From NCBI GenBank assembly GCA_037074705.1, contig CM073596.1, forward strand, positions 53,844,001 to 53,908,000: DNA of 64,000 nucleotides. Reading direction: 5' to 3'. A program made the translations under genes and the position numbers. The number at the start of each line of letters is the position of its first letter. The stretch's first letter is position 1. Origin of the DNA: Zhengitettix transpicula. Taxonomy: Eukaryota > Arthropoda > Insecta > Orthoptera > Tetrigidae. The notes below the pieces were generated by a model. That model had not been told where the DNA came from. It saw nothing but the letters and a program-made list of their open reading frames with translations, and ran no database searches. Positions 20,880 through 35,323 of the stretch are shown in pieces.

Positions 20880-23800
20880 TTATTGTTGACTGACCTCTGG
20901 TGAGATGGAACTTGTGTGTTTTATAATTATATATTATTTTTAATATAAATCCTGTAATTCTAAACTGTAAAATTCTATTGGTAAAATCAGTAACACCTGT
21001 AATATGTCTATAATTTCCTGAAGGTTTTCTATACCTCTTACTATTTCTATTTTAAATGAATACCACAAATTCAATCTCTTCGTTGTACATTTACTCAATT
21101 AGTGGCTCTATCAGGCCCTTGAGAGTCGCAACATCTTTGACAATAGGTTCAATCTTTCTTCAGATAGTGCACAAACCTCCACACCGAGATAAAGAATGTA
21201 CACAATAAATGTTTGGTAACAAAAAGGAAGGTAGAAACGTTGAGTGTTTTTTGTAAATGAAGTTCAGTTTCACTATTCAGGACAGGGGGAAATTCTCCAA
21301 ATACTCTGTAGGCTTTGGCCTATTTCTTCAGGAGACTCGCATCTCTTGTGCTGTGTCGGCCAGCATGAGGGTTGAGTTTCTCTTGGAAAAATAGGTTAAT
21401 TTCTCCAGAATATTTGAAGAATTTTCCCGTCTCTGATGTCGAAGTTGACCTTAAATATGAGGTAAACCTCACACTTTCTATCGTTACCCAAACACCCGAT
21501 TGAGTATCTTATTGGAAATTCCTGACCTGCTTCTTAACCACCAGGCAATTTGTTAAACGTCTATTGTGTTGTCCAACAGAAAGACTGCCATTTTTCTGGA
21601 TTCTTTTTCCTTTGTTAGGACCATTGACGCCATTTATTCTAATTAACCCATTTAACCTAACTTTCCTATCATATGGAGGCTCCCACGAGCACTGACTCGC
21701 CTGATATTAACCTTCAAGCATCCAAACAGAGTTGCTGCCGTCTTAGGAACAATCACAATGTCGTTATCGTCAGGAATTCTGTGACAATATGGAAGACCAA
21801 ATATTTTAACACTTACGGGTTTATGCTGCTTTAATAACTCCCATTTCACTATAAAATAGTTGTGGATTCTCTATCAAAATTCCCATCAATTCCTTTTTTT
21901 TCTCATCTTTTAACAATGCCTCATTATTAATTATTGTATTAAATATCTCCCATTGTTTTAAACTTTCTACTTTTCAAGTATCTTCGGCACAAGTTAAAAA
22001 ATTTACAACAAGACATGTCTGAGGTAATTATTCATGGATGCCCCGAGTTACTTCCATCTTACGTCTTTCAATGTAATTCACTTTTTACGTAGTTGAAAGT
22101 TTCATTTAATCGCTGATTTTCGAATGAATATTACAAATGGGTTTGGTTAAGAGACGCTTCGACTTTTCTTACATTTATAATATCTGGAGGGACGAAGAAT
22201 CGCCGATGAAGATAAGGAACGAGGTGACATCTCCGGCACCAACGTTCTACAATGTTTCTTCTTGAGTAGCAGCAACAACTACGACACCATCAGCATCTAT
22301 GGTCAAGGCTGCGGCCAATAACTCCCAAATCTTTATTGATTATGTGGAATCGGCGGCTGACGGAAATAAAATTGATCGTCTTGGTTTTCCTTAAAGAAGA
22401 TAATGTTCCAGGATGCTTTTTGTCCTCACTTCGGAAAATGTTAATCGGATTCCTCGTCGGTCTTTACGTTGAAGGAGCTGTTCTTGATAAACTTAATTTT
22501 ATTCTCGTCGAGGTCGCATCGATCTTGTTGAATTTTCTTGCTATCGTCCGAGAATAGTTGATCTTCCTCCAACCGTACTCGTGTCTTCATGTGAGCGACT
22601 GTAAGGAGGCTGCTTCCCTGGCAAGCTTGTAGACATTCTGCCTTCTACGGACTACGAGGGTACCACGTGTGAGCTCTACGACTGTCTCTACTTTGAGCTC
22701 AATCCAGCGATTTGGACTTTACAACGGCTACAGGACTTTTATTATTACTCTGCTCGTGACTTTAAAATCTGTTATTATTTTCATGTTATGTTTGCATTAT
22801 GAGTCATGGGTTATTTTGGGTCTTTAGTTTTCTTTTATTCTAATTGAACAATTCTTTATTTAGATTACTTATAATTTCTGTGTTTGTGTGTGTGGTAATT
22901 CACACTGTTCACTGTTTAATATATTTCATTTTTAACACTTTTTAACATTTATTGGAATGTGTGTGTGTTCCAGATAACTTCCTCTAGGGGGTGAAGCGTC
23001 CTTGACATGAAGTCAAAAGAAGGAACTTTTTATTCTCATCTCTGACAATCTGAATTCAGATTAAAAAATTTTCAGTTTGTTTTAGGAAACCTAGAATATT
23101 TTTTGTCAGTAGTTGATGAGGAAGATGACGAGTGTTGATTAAAAACGCTTACATGGAATTGGAGGCAATTTCCTAAGGTCAGACTCGATCCAAACTTTCG
23201 TGTTACCTTCTCAATGTTTTAGTTCTTTAGTAAATGGTTTTTCTTGATTTTTTGTTTAAGCCAGTGAACCGTTTCTGAGCCTGGGACATGTCATTGGTTA
23301 TTTTCCTGCAACGACGTCATCAAAAATTTCAAACTGGTGTAAGGAAATTTTCATTCAAAGGTTCGTTCAGATCTTTATTTATTGATGTAACAAAACTTAA
23401 TATATACACGTTTCTTCTGAGAGCCCAAAAAATTACCAATTGTTTCTTGAATTGTGTTACATGGCGGCTGGTGTCCTTACTGGCGACTCTACAAAATAGA
23501 AACTTTCCAGAAGGTCGACATGGAGGATGATGAGACCGTCTCATGGAGGAGTGACGCAGTATTAGATTTAGTAGGTGATGTTATGATTTATGTTAAAAAT
23601 GAAATCTCTGTTATTGACGTTCAAAGATGCACGTTGACTAATGTCTAAGACCATCATCATCTAATCTAAGTTATTTGCTTTTGTTTTGATATATTCATGA
23701 TTTAATTGTTTGCACATGCAACTTGTTCAATAGCCGTCGCTGGTTATAATGTAATTATCACTCCTGAGGACAAAGAACATGACGTAGTGAGTTCTTCTAT

Positions 23801-26800
23801 TCTTCTCCGCTTCATTGAAATGAATCGCTCAAGTGACTGTGGATTGAAATTAAATTTTTTATATATTGTTTCATGATAAGTAAAAACACCTATCCACTGA
23901 CTTTCTGTGTAACTACATCTCTATGTCATATACTACTCAGTTAACAGGAACAGAGTAGTTTTTGTAATATTTCCAGCAGTAATTTTTCTGCCCAGTTCCT
24001 ACCTATACATTCAAATAATGCAGATTCAGTTTTATGCGCCTGTTATGCAGACATTACAAATGACATGTGTACGTTTAGTTGCCTACGTACAAGGGGATTT
24101 TGATGGTGAATCTAAAGGACTGATTGAGAGGGATACCAACGATAAAACTTATTTAGTGAAATTACAATTAACGTCTACATAAGGATGGAATATCCTCTAC
24201 GAGACTCATTCATTCTTTATTATAGATATTTATTTATTCACGCAAAATGTCAATATCTATTCTTCAGTTAATTTATTTCCTGTTTCTCAGTCAGTCAATG
24301 TATTAATTATTTTCCTCCCACGATTTATTGTTCCACTTTACCTAGATCTTTAAAATAGAATAAGAAATTTAGCAAAATTCTCCACCCATTCATTTTTGTC
24401 TGATTACAATTTTCGCCTGGCTTTCTATTTCTCTTTCTCTTAGTCTCTTAATCTCTTTCTCAGTTATTCCTCAAGGTGTTTCCTTTTACTACTTTTGGGG
24501 TTTTCCTCTCCTTCTGGTGTACTGAATACCAAAATTCAATCTCTTCGTTGTACATTTACTCTATTAGTGGCTCTATCAGGTCGTTGAGAGTCACAACATC
24601 TTTAATACTAGGTTCAATCTTTCTTCAGATGGTCCACAACCTACACACCGGGATAAGGAATGTACACACTAAACATTTGGTAACAAAAAGGAAGGCGGAA
24701 TCGTTGAGTGTTATTTGTAAATGAAGTTCAGCTTCACCATTCAGGACAGGGGGAAATTCTGCAAATACTCTGTAGGCATTGGCCTATTTCTTCAGGAGAC
24801 TCGCATCTCTTGTGCTGTGTCGGCCAGCATGAGGGTTGAGCTTCTCTTGGAAAAATAGGTTAATTTCTCCAGAATATTTGAAGAATTTTCCCGTCTCTGA
24901 ATGTCGAAGTTGACCTTAAATATGAGGGAAACCTCACACTTTCTATCGTTAGCCAAACACCCGATTGAGTATCTTATTGGAAATTCCTGACCTGCTTCTT
25001 AACCACCAGGCAATCTCTTAAACGTCTATTGTGTTGTCCAACACGAAAGAGTGCCATTTTTCTGGATTCTATTTCCGTTGTTAGGACCATTGACGCCTGC
25101 CATTTATTCTAATTAAACCATTTATTCTAATTAAACCATTTAACAATACTTTCCAGTCAGATGGAGGCCCCCACGAGCACTGACTCGCCTGATATTAACC
25201 TTCAAGCATCCAAACAGAGTTGCTGCCGCCTTAGGAACAATCACAATGTCGTTATCGTCAGGAATTCAGTGACAATATGGAAGACCAAATATTGTAACAC
25301 CTCGGGGTTTATGCTGCTTTAATAACTCCCATTTCACTATAAAATATTTGTGGATTCTCTATCAAAATTCCCATCAAAACCTTTTTTTTCTCATCTTTTA
25401 ACAATGCCTCATTATTAATTATGGTATTAAATTTCTCCCATTGTTTTAAACTTTCTACTTTTCAAGTATCTTTGGCACAAGTTAAAAAATTTACAACAAG
25501 GCATGTCTGAGGTAATAATTCATGGATCCCCCGAGTTTCTTCCATCTTACGTCGTTCAAAGTATTTCACTTTTTACGTAGTTGAAAGTTTCATTTAATCG
25601 CTGATTTTCGAATGAATATTACAAATGGGTTTGGTTAAGAGACGCTTCGACTTTTCTTACATTTGTAATAACTGAAGGGACGAAGAATCTCCGATGAAGA
25701 TAAGGAACGTCGTGACATCTCCGGCAGCAACGTTCTACAATGTTTCTTCTTGACTAGCAGCAACTACTACGACACCATCAGCATCTATGGTCAAGGCTGC
25801 GGCCAATAACTCCCAAATCTTTACTGATTATCTGGAATCGGCGGCTGACGAAGAGAAAATGGATCGTCTTGGTTTTCCTTAAAGAAGATAATGTTCCAGG
25901 ATGCTTTTTGTCCTCACTTCGGAAAATGTTAATCGGATCCCTCGTCGTTCTTTACGTTGAAGGAGCTGTTCGTGATGTACTTAATTTTATTCTCGTCGAG
26001 GTCGCATCGATCTTGTTGAATTTTCTTGCTATTATCCGAGGAGAGTTGATCTTCCTCCAACCGTACTCGTGTCTTCATGTGAGCGACTGTAAGGAGGCTG
26101 CTTCCCTGGCAAGCTTGTAGACATTCTGCCTTCTACGGACTACGAGGGTACCACGTGTGAGCTCTACGACTGTCTCTACTTTGAGCTCAATCCAGCGATT
26201 TGGACTTTACAACGGCTACAGGACTTTTATTATTACTCTGATCGTGACTTTAAAATCTGTTATTATTTTCATGTTATGTTTACGTTATGAGTCATTGCTT
26301 ATTTTGGGTCTTTAGTTTTCTTTTATTCTAATTGAACAATTCTTTATTTAGATTACTTATAATTTCTGTGTTTGTATGTGTGGTAATTCACACTGTTCAC
26401 TGTTTAATATATTTCATTTTTAACACTTTTTAACATTTATTGGAATGTGTGTGTGTTCCAGATAACTTCCTCTAAGGGGTGAAGCGTCCTTGAAGTGAAG
26501 TAGAAAGAAGGAACTTTTTATTCTCATCTATGACAATCTGAATTCAGATTAAAAAATTTTCAGTTTGTTTTAGAAAACCTAGGATATTTTTTGTCAGTAC
26601 TTGATGAGGAAGATGACGAGTGTTGATTAAAAACGCTTACATGGAATTGGAGGCAATTTCCTAAGGTCAGACTCGATCCAAACCTTCGTGTTACCTTCTC
26701 AATGTTTTAGTTCTTTAGTAAATGGTTGTTTTTGATTTCTTGTTTAAGCCAGTGAACCGTTTCTGAGCCTGGGACGTGTCATTGGTTATTTTCCTGCAAC

Positions 26801-27746
26801 GACGTCATCAAAAATTTCAAACTGGTGTAAGGAAATTTTCATTCAAAGGTTCGTTCAGATCTTTATTTATTGATGTAACAAAACTTAATAAATTCACGTT
26901 TCTTCTGAGAACCCAAAAAATTACCAATTGTTTCTTGAATTGTGTTACATGGCTGCTGATGTCCTTACTGGCGACTCTACAAAATAGAAACATTCCAGAA
27001 GGTCGACATGGAGGATGATGGGACCGTCTCATGGAGGAGTGACGCAGTATTAGATTTTGTAGGTGATGTTATGATTTATGTTAAAAATGTAATCTCTGCT
27101 ATTGACGTTCAAAGATACTTGTTGACCAGTGTCTAAGACCATCATCATCTAATCTAAGTTATTTGCTTTTGTTTTCATATATTTATGATTTAATTGTGTA
27201 CACATGCAACTTGTTCAATAGCCGTCAATGGGATTAATGTAATTATCACTCCTGAGGACAACGAACATGACGTAGTGAGTTCTTCTATTCATCTCAGCTT
27301 CATTGAAATGAATCGCTCAAGTGACAGTGGATTGAAATTAAATTGTTTATATTTTGTTTCATGATAAGTAAAAACATCCATCCACTGACTTTCAGTGTAA
27401 CTACATCTCTATGTCATATACTACTCAGTTAACAGGAATAGAGTTTTTTTTTAATATTTTCAGGAGTAATTTTCTGCTCTGTTCCTACCTATACATTCAA
27501 ATAATGCAGATTCATTTTTATGCGCCTGTTATGCAGACATTACAAATGACATGTGTACGTTTAGTTGCCTACGTACAAGAGGATTTTAATGGTGAATCTA
27601 AAGGACTGATTGAGAGGGATACCAACAATAAAACTTATATAGTGAAATTACAATTAACGTCTACATAAGGATGGAATATCCTCTACGAGACTCATTCATT
27701 CTTTTTTATAGATATTTATTTATTTAGCAACATGTCAATATCTATT

Positions 27747-30700
27747 CTTCAGTTAATTTATTTCCTGTTTCTCAGTCAGTCAATGTATTAATTATTTTCC
27801 TCCCACGATTTATTGTTCCACTTTGCCTAGATCTTTAAAATAGAATAAGAAATTTAGCAAAATTCTACACCCATTCTATTCTGTCTGATTACATTTTTCG
27901 CCTGGCTTTCTATTTCTCTTAATCTCTTAATCTCTTTATCTCTTTATCTCTTAATCTCTTTCTCAGTTATTCCTCAAGGTGTTTCCTTTTACTACTTTTG
28001 GGGTTTTCCTCTCCTTCTGGTGTACTGAATACCAAAATTCAATCTCTTCGTTGTACATTTACTCTATTAGTGGCTCTATCAGGTCGTTGAGAGTCACAAC
28101 ATCTTTAATACTAGGTTCAATCTATCTTCAGATGGTCCATAACCTACACACCGGGATAAGGAATGTACACACTAAACATTTGGTAACAAAAAGGAAGGCG
28201 GAATCGTTGAGTGTTATTTGTAAATGAAGTTCAGCTTCACCATTCAGGACAGGGGGAAATTCTGCAAATACTCTGTAGGCATTGGCCTATTTCTTTAGGA
28301 GACTCGCATCTCTTGTGCTGTGTCGGCCAGCATGAGGGTTGAGCTTCTCTTGGAAAAATAGGTTAATTTCTCCAGAATATTTGAAGAATTTTCCCGTCTC
28401 TGAATGTCGAAGTTGACCTTAAATATGAGGGAAACCTCACACTTTCTATCGTTAGCCAAACACCCGATTGAGTATCTTATTGGAAATTCCTGACCTGCTT
28501 CTTAAACACCAGGCAATCTCTTAAACGTCTATTGTGTTGTCCAACACGAAAGAGTGCCATTTTTCTGGATTCTATTTCCGTTGTTAGGACCATTGACGCC
28601 TGCCATTTATTCTAATTAAACCATTTATTCTAATTAAACCATTTAACAATACTTTCCAGTCAGATGGAGGCTCCCACGAGCACTGACTCGCCTGATATTA
28701 ACCTTCAAGCATCCAAACAGAGTTGCTGCCGCCTTAGGAACAATCACAATGTCGTTATCGTCAGGAATTCAGTGACAATATGGAAGACCAAATATTGTAA
28801 CACCTCGGGGTTTATGCTGCTTTAATAACTCCCATTTCACTATAAAATATTTGTGGATTCTCTATCAAAATTCCCATCAAAACCTTTTTTTTCTCATCTT
28901 TTAACAATGCCTCATAATTAATTATGGTATTAAATTTCTCCCATTGTTTTAAACTTTCTACTTTTCAAGTATCTTTGGCACAAGTTAAAAAATTTACAAC
29001 AAGGCATGTCTGAGGTAATAATTCATGGATCCCCCGAGTTTCTTCCATCTTACGTCGTTCAAAGTATTTCACTTTTTACGTAGTTGAAAGTTTCATTTAA
29101 TCGCTGATTTTCGAATGAATATTACAAATGGGTTTGGTTAAGAGACGCTTCGACTTTTCTTACATTTGTAATAACTGAAGGGACGAAGAATCTCCGATGA
29201 AGATAAGGAACGTCGTGACATCTCCGGCAGCAACGTTCTACAATGTTTCTTCTTGACTAGCAGCAACTACTACGACACCATCAGCATCTATGGTCAAGGC
29301 TGCGGCCAATAACTCCCAAATCTTTACTGATTATCTGGAATCGGCGGCTGACGAAGAGAAAATGGATCGTCTTGGTTTTCCTTAAAGAAGATAATGTTCC
29401 AGGATGCTTTTTGTCCTCACTTCGGAAAATGTTAATCGGAAAATGTTAATCGGATTCCTCATCGGTCTTTACGTTGAAGGAGCTGTTCTTGATGTACTTA
29501 ATTTTATTCTCGTCGAGGTCGCATCGATCTTGTTGAATTTTCTTGCTATCGTCCGAATAGAGTTGATCTTCCTCCAACCGTACTCGTGTCTTCATGTGAG
29601 AGACTAAGGAGGCTGCTTCCCTGGCAAGCTTGTAGACATTCTGCCTTCTACGGACTACGAGGGTACCACGTGTGAGCTCTACGACTGTCTCTTCTTTGGG
29701 CTCAATCCAGCGATTTGGACTTCACAGTGGCTACAGGACTTTTATTATTACTCTGATCGTGACTTTAAAATCTGTTATTATTTTCATGTTATGTTTACGT
29801 TAAGAGTCATTGCTTATTTTGGGTCTTTAGTTTTCTTTTATTCTAATTGAACAATTCTTTAGTTAGATTACTTATAATTTCTGTGTGTGTATGTGTGGTA
29901 ATTCACACTGTTCACTGTTTAATATATTTCATTTTTAACATTTATTGGAATGTGTGTGTGTTCCAGATAACTTCCTCTAAAGGGTGAAGCGTCCTTGAAG
30001 TGAAGTAGAAAGATGGAACTTCTTATTCTCATCTCTGACAATCTGAATTCAGATTAAAAAATTTTCAGTTGGTTTTAGGAAACCTAGGATATTTTTTGTC
30101 AGTACTTGATGAGGAAGATGACGAGTGTTGATTAAAAACGCTAACATGGAATTGGAGGCAACTTCCTAAGGTTAGACTCGATCCAAACCTTCGTGTTACC
30201 TTCTCAATGTTTTAGTTCTTTAGTAAATGGTTTTTCTTGATTTCTTGTTTAAGCCTGTGAACCGTTTCTGATCCTTGGGCGTGTCATTGGTTATTTTCCT
30301 GCAACGACGTCATCAAAAATTTCAAACTGGTGTAAGGAAATTTTCATTCAAAGGTTCGTTCAGATCTTTATTTATTGATGTAACAAAACTTAATAAATTC
30401 ACGTTTCTTCTGAAAACCCAAAAAATTACCAATTGTTTCTTGAATTGTGTTACATGGCTGCTGATGTCCTTACTGGCGACTCTACAAAATAGAAACATTC
30501 CAGAAGGTCGACATGGAGGAAATTAGCCTTTGATGATGAGACCGTCTCATGGAGGAGTGACGCAGTATTAGATTTAGTAGGTGATGTTATGATTTATGTT
30601 AAAAATGAAATCTCTGCTATTGACGTTCAAAGATACACGTTGAGCAATGTCTAAAACCATCATCATTTAATCTAAGTTATTTGCTTTTGTTTACATATAT

Positions 30701-30919
30701 TTATGATTTAATTGTGTACACATGCAACTTGTTCAATAGCCGTCAATGGGATTAATGTAATTATCACTCCTGAGGACAACGAACATGACGTTATAAGTTC
30801 TTCTATTCATCTCAGCTTCATTGAAATGATTCGCTCAAGTGACAGTGGATTGAAATTAAATTGTTTATATTTTGTTTCATGATGAGTAAAAACCACCATT
30901 CACTGACTTTCTGTGTAAC
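27747..30919. repeat. near-exact copy, left member (unit 3)
   Basis: Over about 3.17 kb I saw no difference from 31,267-34,439 at a constant 3,520-bp offset. Outside these limits the two units differ at once (T/C near 27,746 and 31,266; G/T at 30,920 and 34,440). Confidence 0.85.
29446..29721 (-). CDS. unknown family, open 91-codon block in unit 3
   Basis: The minus strand is open for 91 codons and ends at TAA (29,448-29,446). It reads SPNRWIEPKEETVVELTRGT, LVVRRRQNVYKLAREAASLV, SHMKTRVRLEEDQLYSDDSK, KIQQDRCDLDENKIKYIKNS, SFNVKTDEESD. It begins right after a stop with no early ATG (one at codon 43), so it would be a terminal exon. Other units except unit 4 carry two extra bases (ACTGTAAGG against ACTAAGG), which break the frame between LAREAASL and MKTRV. 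The diverged copy at 15.7 kb is open through this region, so the open form is probably ancestral or restored. The protein is highly charged and helical in appearance. Confidence 0.45.
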   Translation of the reverse strand, partial: SPNRWIEPKEETVVELTRGTLVVRRRQNVYKLAREAASLVSHMKTRVRLEEDQLYSDDSKKIQQDRCDLDENKIKYIKNSSFNVKTDEESD

Positions 30920-31266
30920 GACACCTCTTTGTCATTCACTACTCAGTTAAACAGGAACTGAGTTGTTTTTTTATTATTTTCAGCAGTAATTTTCTGCTCT
31001 GTTCCTACCTATACATTCAAATAATGCAGACTCAGTTTTATGCGCCTGTTATGCAGACATCACAAATGACATGTGTACGTTTAGTTGCCTACGTACAAGG
31101 GGATTTTGATGGTGAATCTAAAGGAATGATTGAGAGGGATACCAACAGTAAAACTTATATAGTGAAATTACAATTAACGTCTACATAAGGATGGAATATC
31201 CTCTGCCGCACAAATTCATTCTGTTTTATAGATATTTATTTATTTAGCAACATGTCAATATCTATT

Positions 31267-34200
31267 TTTCAGTTAATTTATTTCCTGTTTCTCAGTCAGT
31301 CAATGTATTAATTATTTTCCTCCCACGATTTATTGTTCCACTTTGCCTAGATCTTTAAAATAGAATAAGAAATTTAGCAAAATTCTACACCCATTCTATT
31401 CTGTCTGATTACATTTTTCGCCTGGCTTTCTATTTCTCTTAATCTCTTAATCTCTTTATCTCTTTATCTCTTAATCTCTTTCTCAGTTATTCCTCAAGGT
31501 GTTTCCTTTTACTACTTTTGGGGTTTTCCTCTCCTTCTGGTGTACTGAATACCAAAATTCAATCTCTTCGTTGTACATTTACTCTATTAGTGGCTCTATC
31601 AGGTCGTTGAGAGTCACAACATCTTTAATACTAGGTTCAATCTATCTTCAGATGGTCCATAACCTACACACCGGGATAAGGAATGTACACACTAAACATT
31701 TGGTAACAAAAAGGAAGGCGGAATCGTTGAGTGTTATTTGTAAATGAAGTTCAGCTTCACCATTCAGGACAGGGGGAAATTCTGCAAATACTCTGTAGGC
31801 ATTGGCCTATTTCTTTAGGAGACTCGCATCTCTTGTGCTGTGTCGGCCAGCATGAGGGTTGAGCTTCTCTTGGAAAAATAGGTTAATTTCTCCAGAATAT
31901 TTGAAGAATTTTCCCGTCTCTGAATGTCGAAGTTGACCTTAAATATGAGGGAAACCTCACACTTTCTATCGTTAGCCAAACACCCGATTGAGTATCTTAT
32001 TGGAAATTCCTGACCTGCTTCTTAAACACCAGGCAATCTCTTAAACGTCTATTGTGTTGTCCAACACGAAAGAGTGCCATTTTTCTGGATTCTATTTCCG
32101 TTGTTAGGACCATTGACGCCTGCCATTTATTCTAATTAAACCATTTATTCTAATTAAACCATTTAACAATACTTTCCAGTCAGATGGAGGCTCCCACGAG
32201 CACTGACTCGCCTGATATTAACCTTCAAGCATCCAAACAGAGTTGCTGCCGCCTTAGGAACAATCACAATGTCGTTATCGTCAGGAATTCAGTGACAATA
32301 TGGAAGACCAAATATTGTAACACCTCGGGGTTTATGCTGCTTTAATAACTCCCATTTCACTATAAAATATTTGTGGATTCTCTATCAAAATTCCCATCAA
32401 AACCTTTTTTTTCTCATCTTTTAACAATGCCTCATAATTAATTATGGTATTAAATTTCTCCCATTGTTTTAAACTTTCTACTTTTCAAGTATCTTTGGCA
32501 CAAGTTAAAAAATTTACAACAAGGCATGTCTGAGGTAATAATTCATGGATCCCCCGAGTTTCTTCCATCTTACGTCGTTCAAAGTATTTCACTTTTTACG
32601 TAGTTGAAAGTTTCATTTAATCGCTGATTTTCGAATGAATATTACAAATGGGTTTGGTTAAGAGACGCTTCGACTTTTCTTACATTTGTAATAACTGAAG
32701 GGACGAAGAATCTCCGATGAAGATAAGGAACGTCGTGACATCTCCGGCAGCAACGTTCTACAATGTTTCTTCTTGACTAGCAGCAACTACTACGACACCA
32801 TCAGCATCTATGGTCAAGGCTGCGGCCAATAACTCCCAAATCTTTACTGATTATCTGGAATCGGCGGCTGACGAAGAGAAAATGGATCGTCTTGGTTTTC
32901 CTTAAAGAAGATAATGTTCCAGGATGCTTTTTGTCCTCACTTCGGAAAATGTTAATCGGAAAATGTTAATCGGATTCCTCATCGGTCTTTACGTTGAAGG
33001 AGCTGTTCTTGATGTACTTAATTTTATTCTCGTCGAGGTCGCATCGATCTTGTTGAATTTTCTTGCTATCGTCCGAATAGAGTTGATCTTCCTCCAACCG
33101 TACTCGTGTCTTCATGTGAGAGACTAAGGAGGCTGCTTCCCTGGCAAGCTTGTAGACATTCTGCCTTCTACGGACTACGAGGGTACCACGTGTGAGCTCT
33201 ACGACTGTCTCTTCTTTGGGCTCAATCCAGCGATTTGGACTTCACAGTGGCTACAGGACTTTTATTATTACTCTGATCGTGACTTTAAAATCTGTTATTA
33301 TTTTCATGTTATGTTTACGTTAAGAGTCATTGCTTATTTTGGGTCTTTAGTTTTCTTTTATTCTAATTGAACAATTCTTTAGTTAGATTACTTATAATTT
33401 CTGTGTGTGTATGTGTGGTAATTCACACTGTTCACTGTTTAATATATTTCATTTTTAACATTTATTGGAATGTGTGTGTGTTCCAGATAACTTCCTCTAA
33501 AGGGTGAAGCGTCCTTGAAGTGAAGTAGAAAGATGGAACTTCTTATTCTCATCTCTGACAATCTGAATTCAGATTAAAAAATTTTCAGTTGGTTTTAGGA
33601 AACCTAGGATATTTTTTGTCAGTACTTGATGAGGAAGATGACGAGTGTTGATTAAAAACGCTAACATGGAATTGGAGGCAACTTCCTAAGGTTAGACTCG
33701 ATCCAAACCTTCGTGTTACCTTCTCAATGTTTTAGTTCTTTAGTAAATGGTTTTTCTTGATTTCTTGTTTAAGCCTGTGAACCGTTTCTGATCCTTGGGC
33801 GTGTCATTGGTTATTTTCCTGCAACGACGTCATCAAAAATTTCAAACTGGTGTAAGGAAATTTTCATTCAAAGGTTCGTTCAGATCTTTATTTATTGATG
33901 TAACAAAACTTAATAAATTCACGTTTCTTCTGAAAACCCAAAAAATTACCAATTGTTTCTTGAATTGTGTTACATGGCTGCTGATGTCCTTACTGGCGAC
34001 TCTACAAAATAGAAACATTCCAGAAGGTCGACATGGAGGAAATTAGCCTTTGATGATGAGACCGTCTCATGGAGGAGTGACGCAGTATTAGATTTAGTAG
34101 GTGATGTTATGATTTATGTTAAAAATGAAATCTCTGCTATTGACGTTCAAAGATACACGTTGAGCAATGTCTAAAACCATCATCATTTAATCTAAGTTAT

Positions 34201-34439
34201 TTGCTTTTGTTTACATATATTTATGATTTAATTGTGTACACATGCAACTTGTTCAATAGCCGTCAATGGGATTAATGTAATTATCACTCCTGAGGACAAC
34301 GAACATGACGTTATAAGTTCTTCTATTCATCTCAGCTTCATTGAAATGATTCGCTCAAGTGACAGTGGATTGAAATTAAATTGTTTATATTTTGTTTCAT
34401 GATGAGTAAAAACCACCATTCACTGACTTTCTGTGTAAC
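31267..34439. repeat. near-exact copy, right member (unit 4)
   Basis: Partner of 27,747-30,919. Either a very recent unequal exchange or conversion, or an assembly duplication. Confidence 0.85.
32966..33241 (-). CDS. unknown family, open 91-codon block in unit 4
   Basis: Same sequence as 29,446-29,721 at an offset of 3,520 bp; see that entry for content. Confidence 0.45.
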   Translation of the reverse strand, partial: SPNRWIEPKEETVVELTRGTLVVRRRQNVYKLAREAASLVSHMKTRVRLEEDQLYSDDSKKIQQDRCDLDENKIKYIKNSSFNVKTDEESD

Positions 34440-35323
34440 TACACCTCTTTGTCATACACTACTCTGTTAACAGAAACAGAGTTGTTTTTTTAATATTTTC
34501 AGCAGTAATTTTCTGCTCTGTTCCTACCTTTACATTCAAATAATGCTGATTCAGTTTTAAGCCCCTGTTATGCAGACATTACAAATGACATGTGTACGTT
34601 TAGTTGCCTACGTACAAAAGGATTTTGATGGTGAATCTAAAGGACTGTTTGACAGGGACACCAACAATAAAACTTGTATAGTGAAATTACAATTAACGTC
34701 TACATAAGGATGGAATATCCTCTGTCGGACACATTCATTCTTTATTATAGATTATTATTTATTCAGCAACATGTCAATATCTATTCTTCAGTTAATTTAT
34801 TTGCTGTTTCTCAGTCAGTCAATGTATTAATTATTTTCCTCCCACGATTTATTGTTCCACTTTGCCTCGATCTTTAAAATAGAATAAGAAATTTAGCAAA
34901 ATTCTTCACCCATTCATTTCTGTCTGATTACAATTTTCGCCTGGCTTTCTATTTCTCTTTCTCTTTCTCTTAATCTCTTAATCTCTTTCTCAGTTATTCC
35001 TCAAGGTGTCTCCTTTTATTACTGTTGGGTTTTTCCTTACCATCTGGTCTACTGAATACCACAAATTCAATCTCTTCGTTGTACATTTACTCAATTAGTG
35101 GCTCAATCAGGTCGTTGAGAGTCACAACATCTTTAACACTAGGTTCAATCTTTCTTCAGATAGTCCACAAACCTCCACACTGGGATAAGGAATGTACCTA
35201 ATAAATATTTGGTAACAAAAAGGAAGGCGGAAACGTTGAGTGTTTTTTGTAAATGAAGTTCAGCTTCACCATTCAAGACAGGGGGAAATTCTCCAAATAC
35301 TCTGTAGGCTTTTGCTTATTTCT

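Larger units (their letters stand above)
18738..22020 (-). repeat. 3.3 kb duplication, copy 2
   Basis: Collinear with 9118-12,440. Its right part, from about 21,058, is also the start of the first 3.5 kb tandem unit. The duplication and the tandem array therefore share the block that ends in the charged minus-strand frame. Confidence 0.85.

Noticed and set aside
23288..23530. 80-codon plus frame repeated in the units (S-L-V-I-F-L-Q-R-R-H-Q)
   Set aside because: It starts only at GTG or TTG, has no conserved splice borders, and is not kept in the diverged copies at 9.1, 16.3 and 47.0 kb.
29404..29607. Hydrophobic plus-strand frame repeated in the units (I-G-F-L-x-G-L-Y-V-E-G-A-V-L-D)
   Set aside because: It is antisense to the charged minus-strand frame, which also explains its hydrophobicity. 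In the diverged copy at 15.6 kb the plus strand has stops while the minus strand is open.
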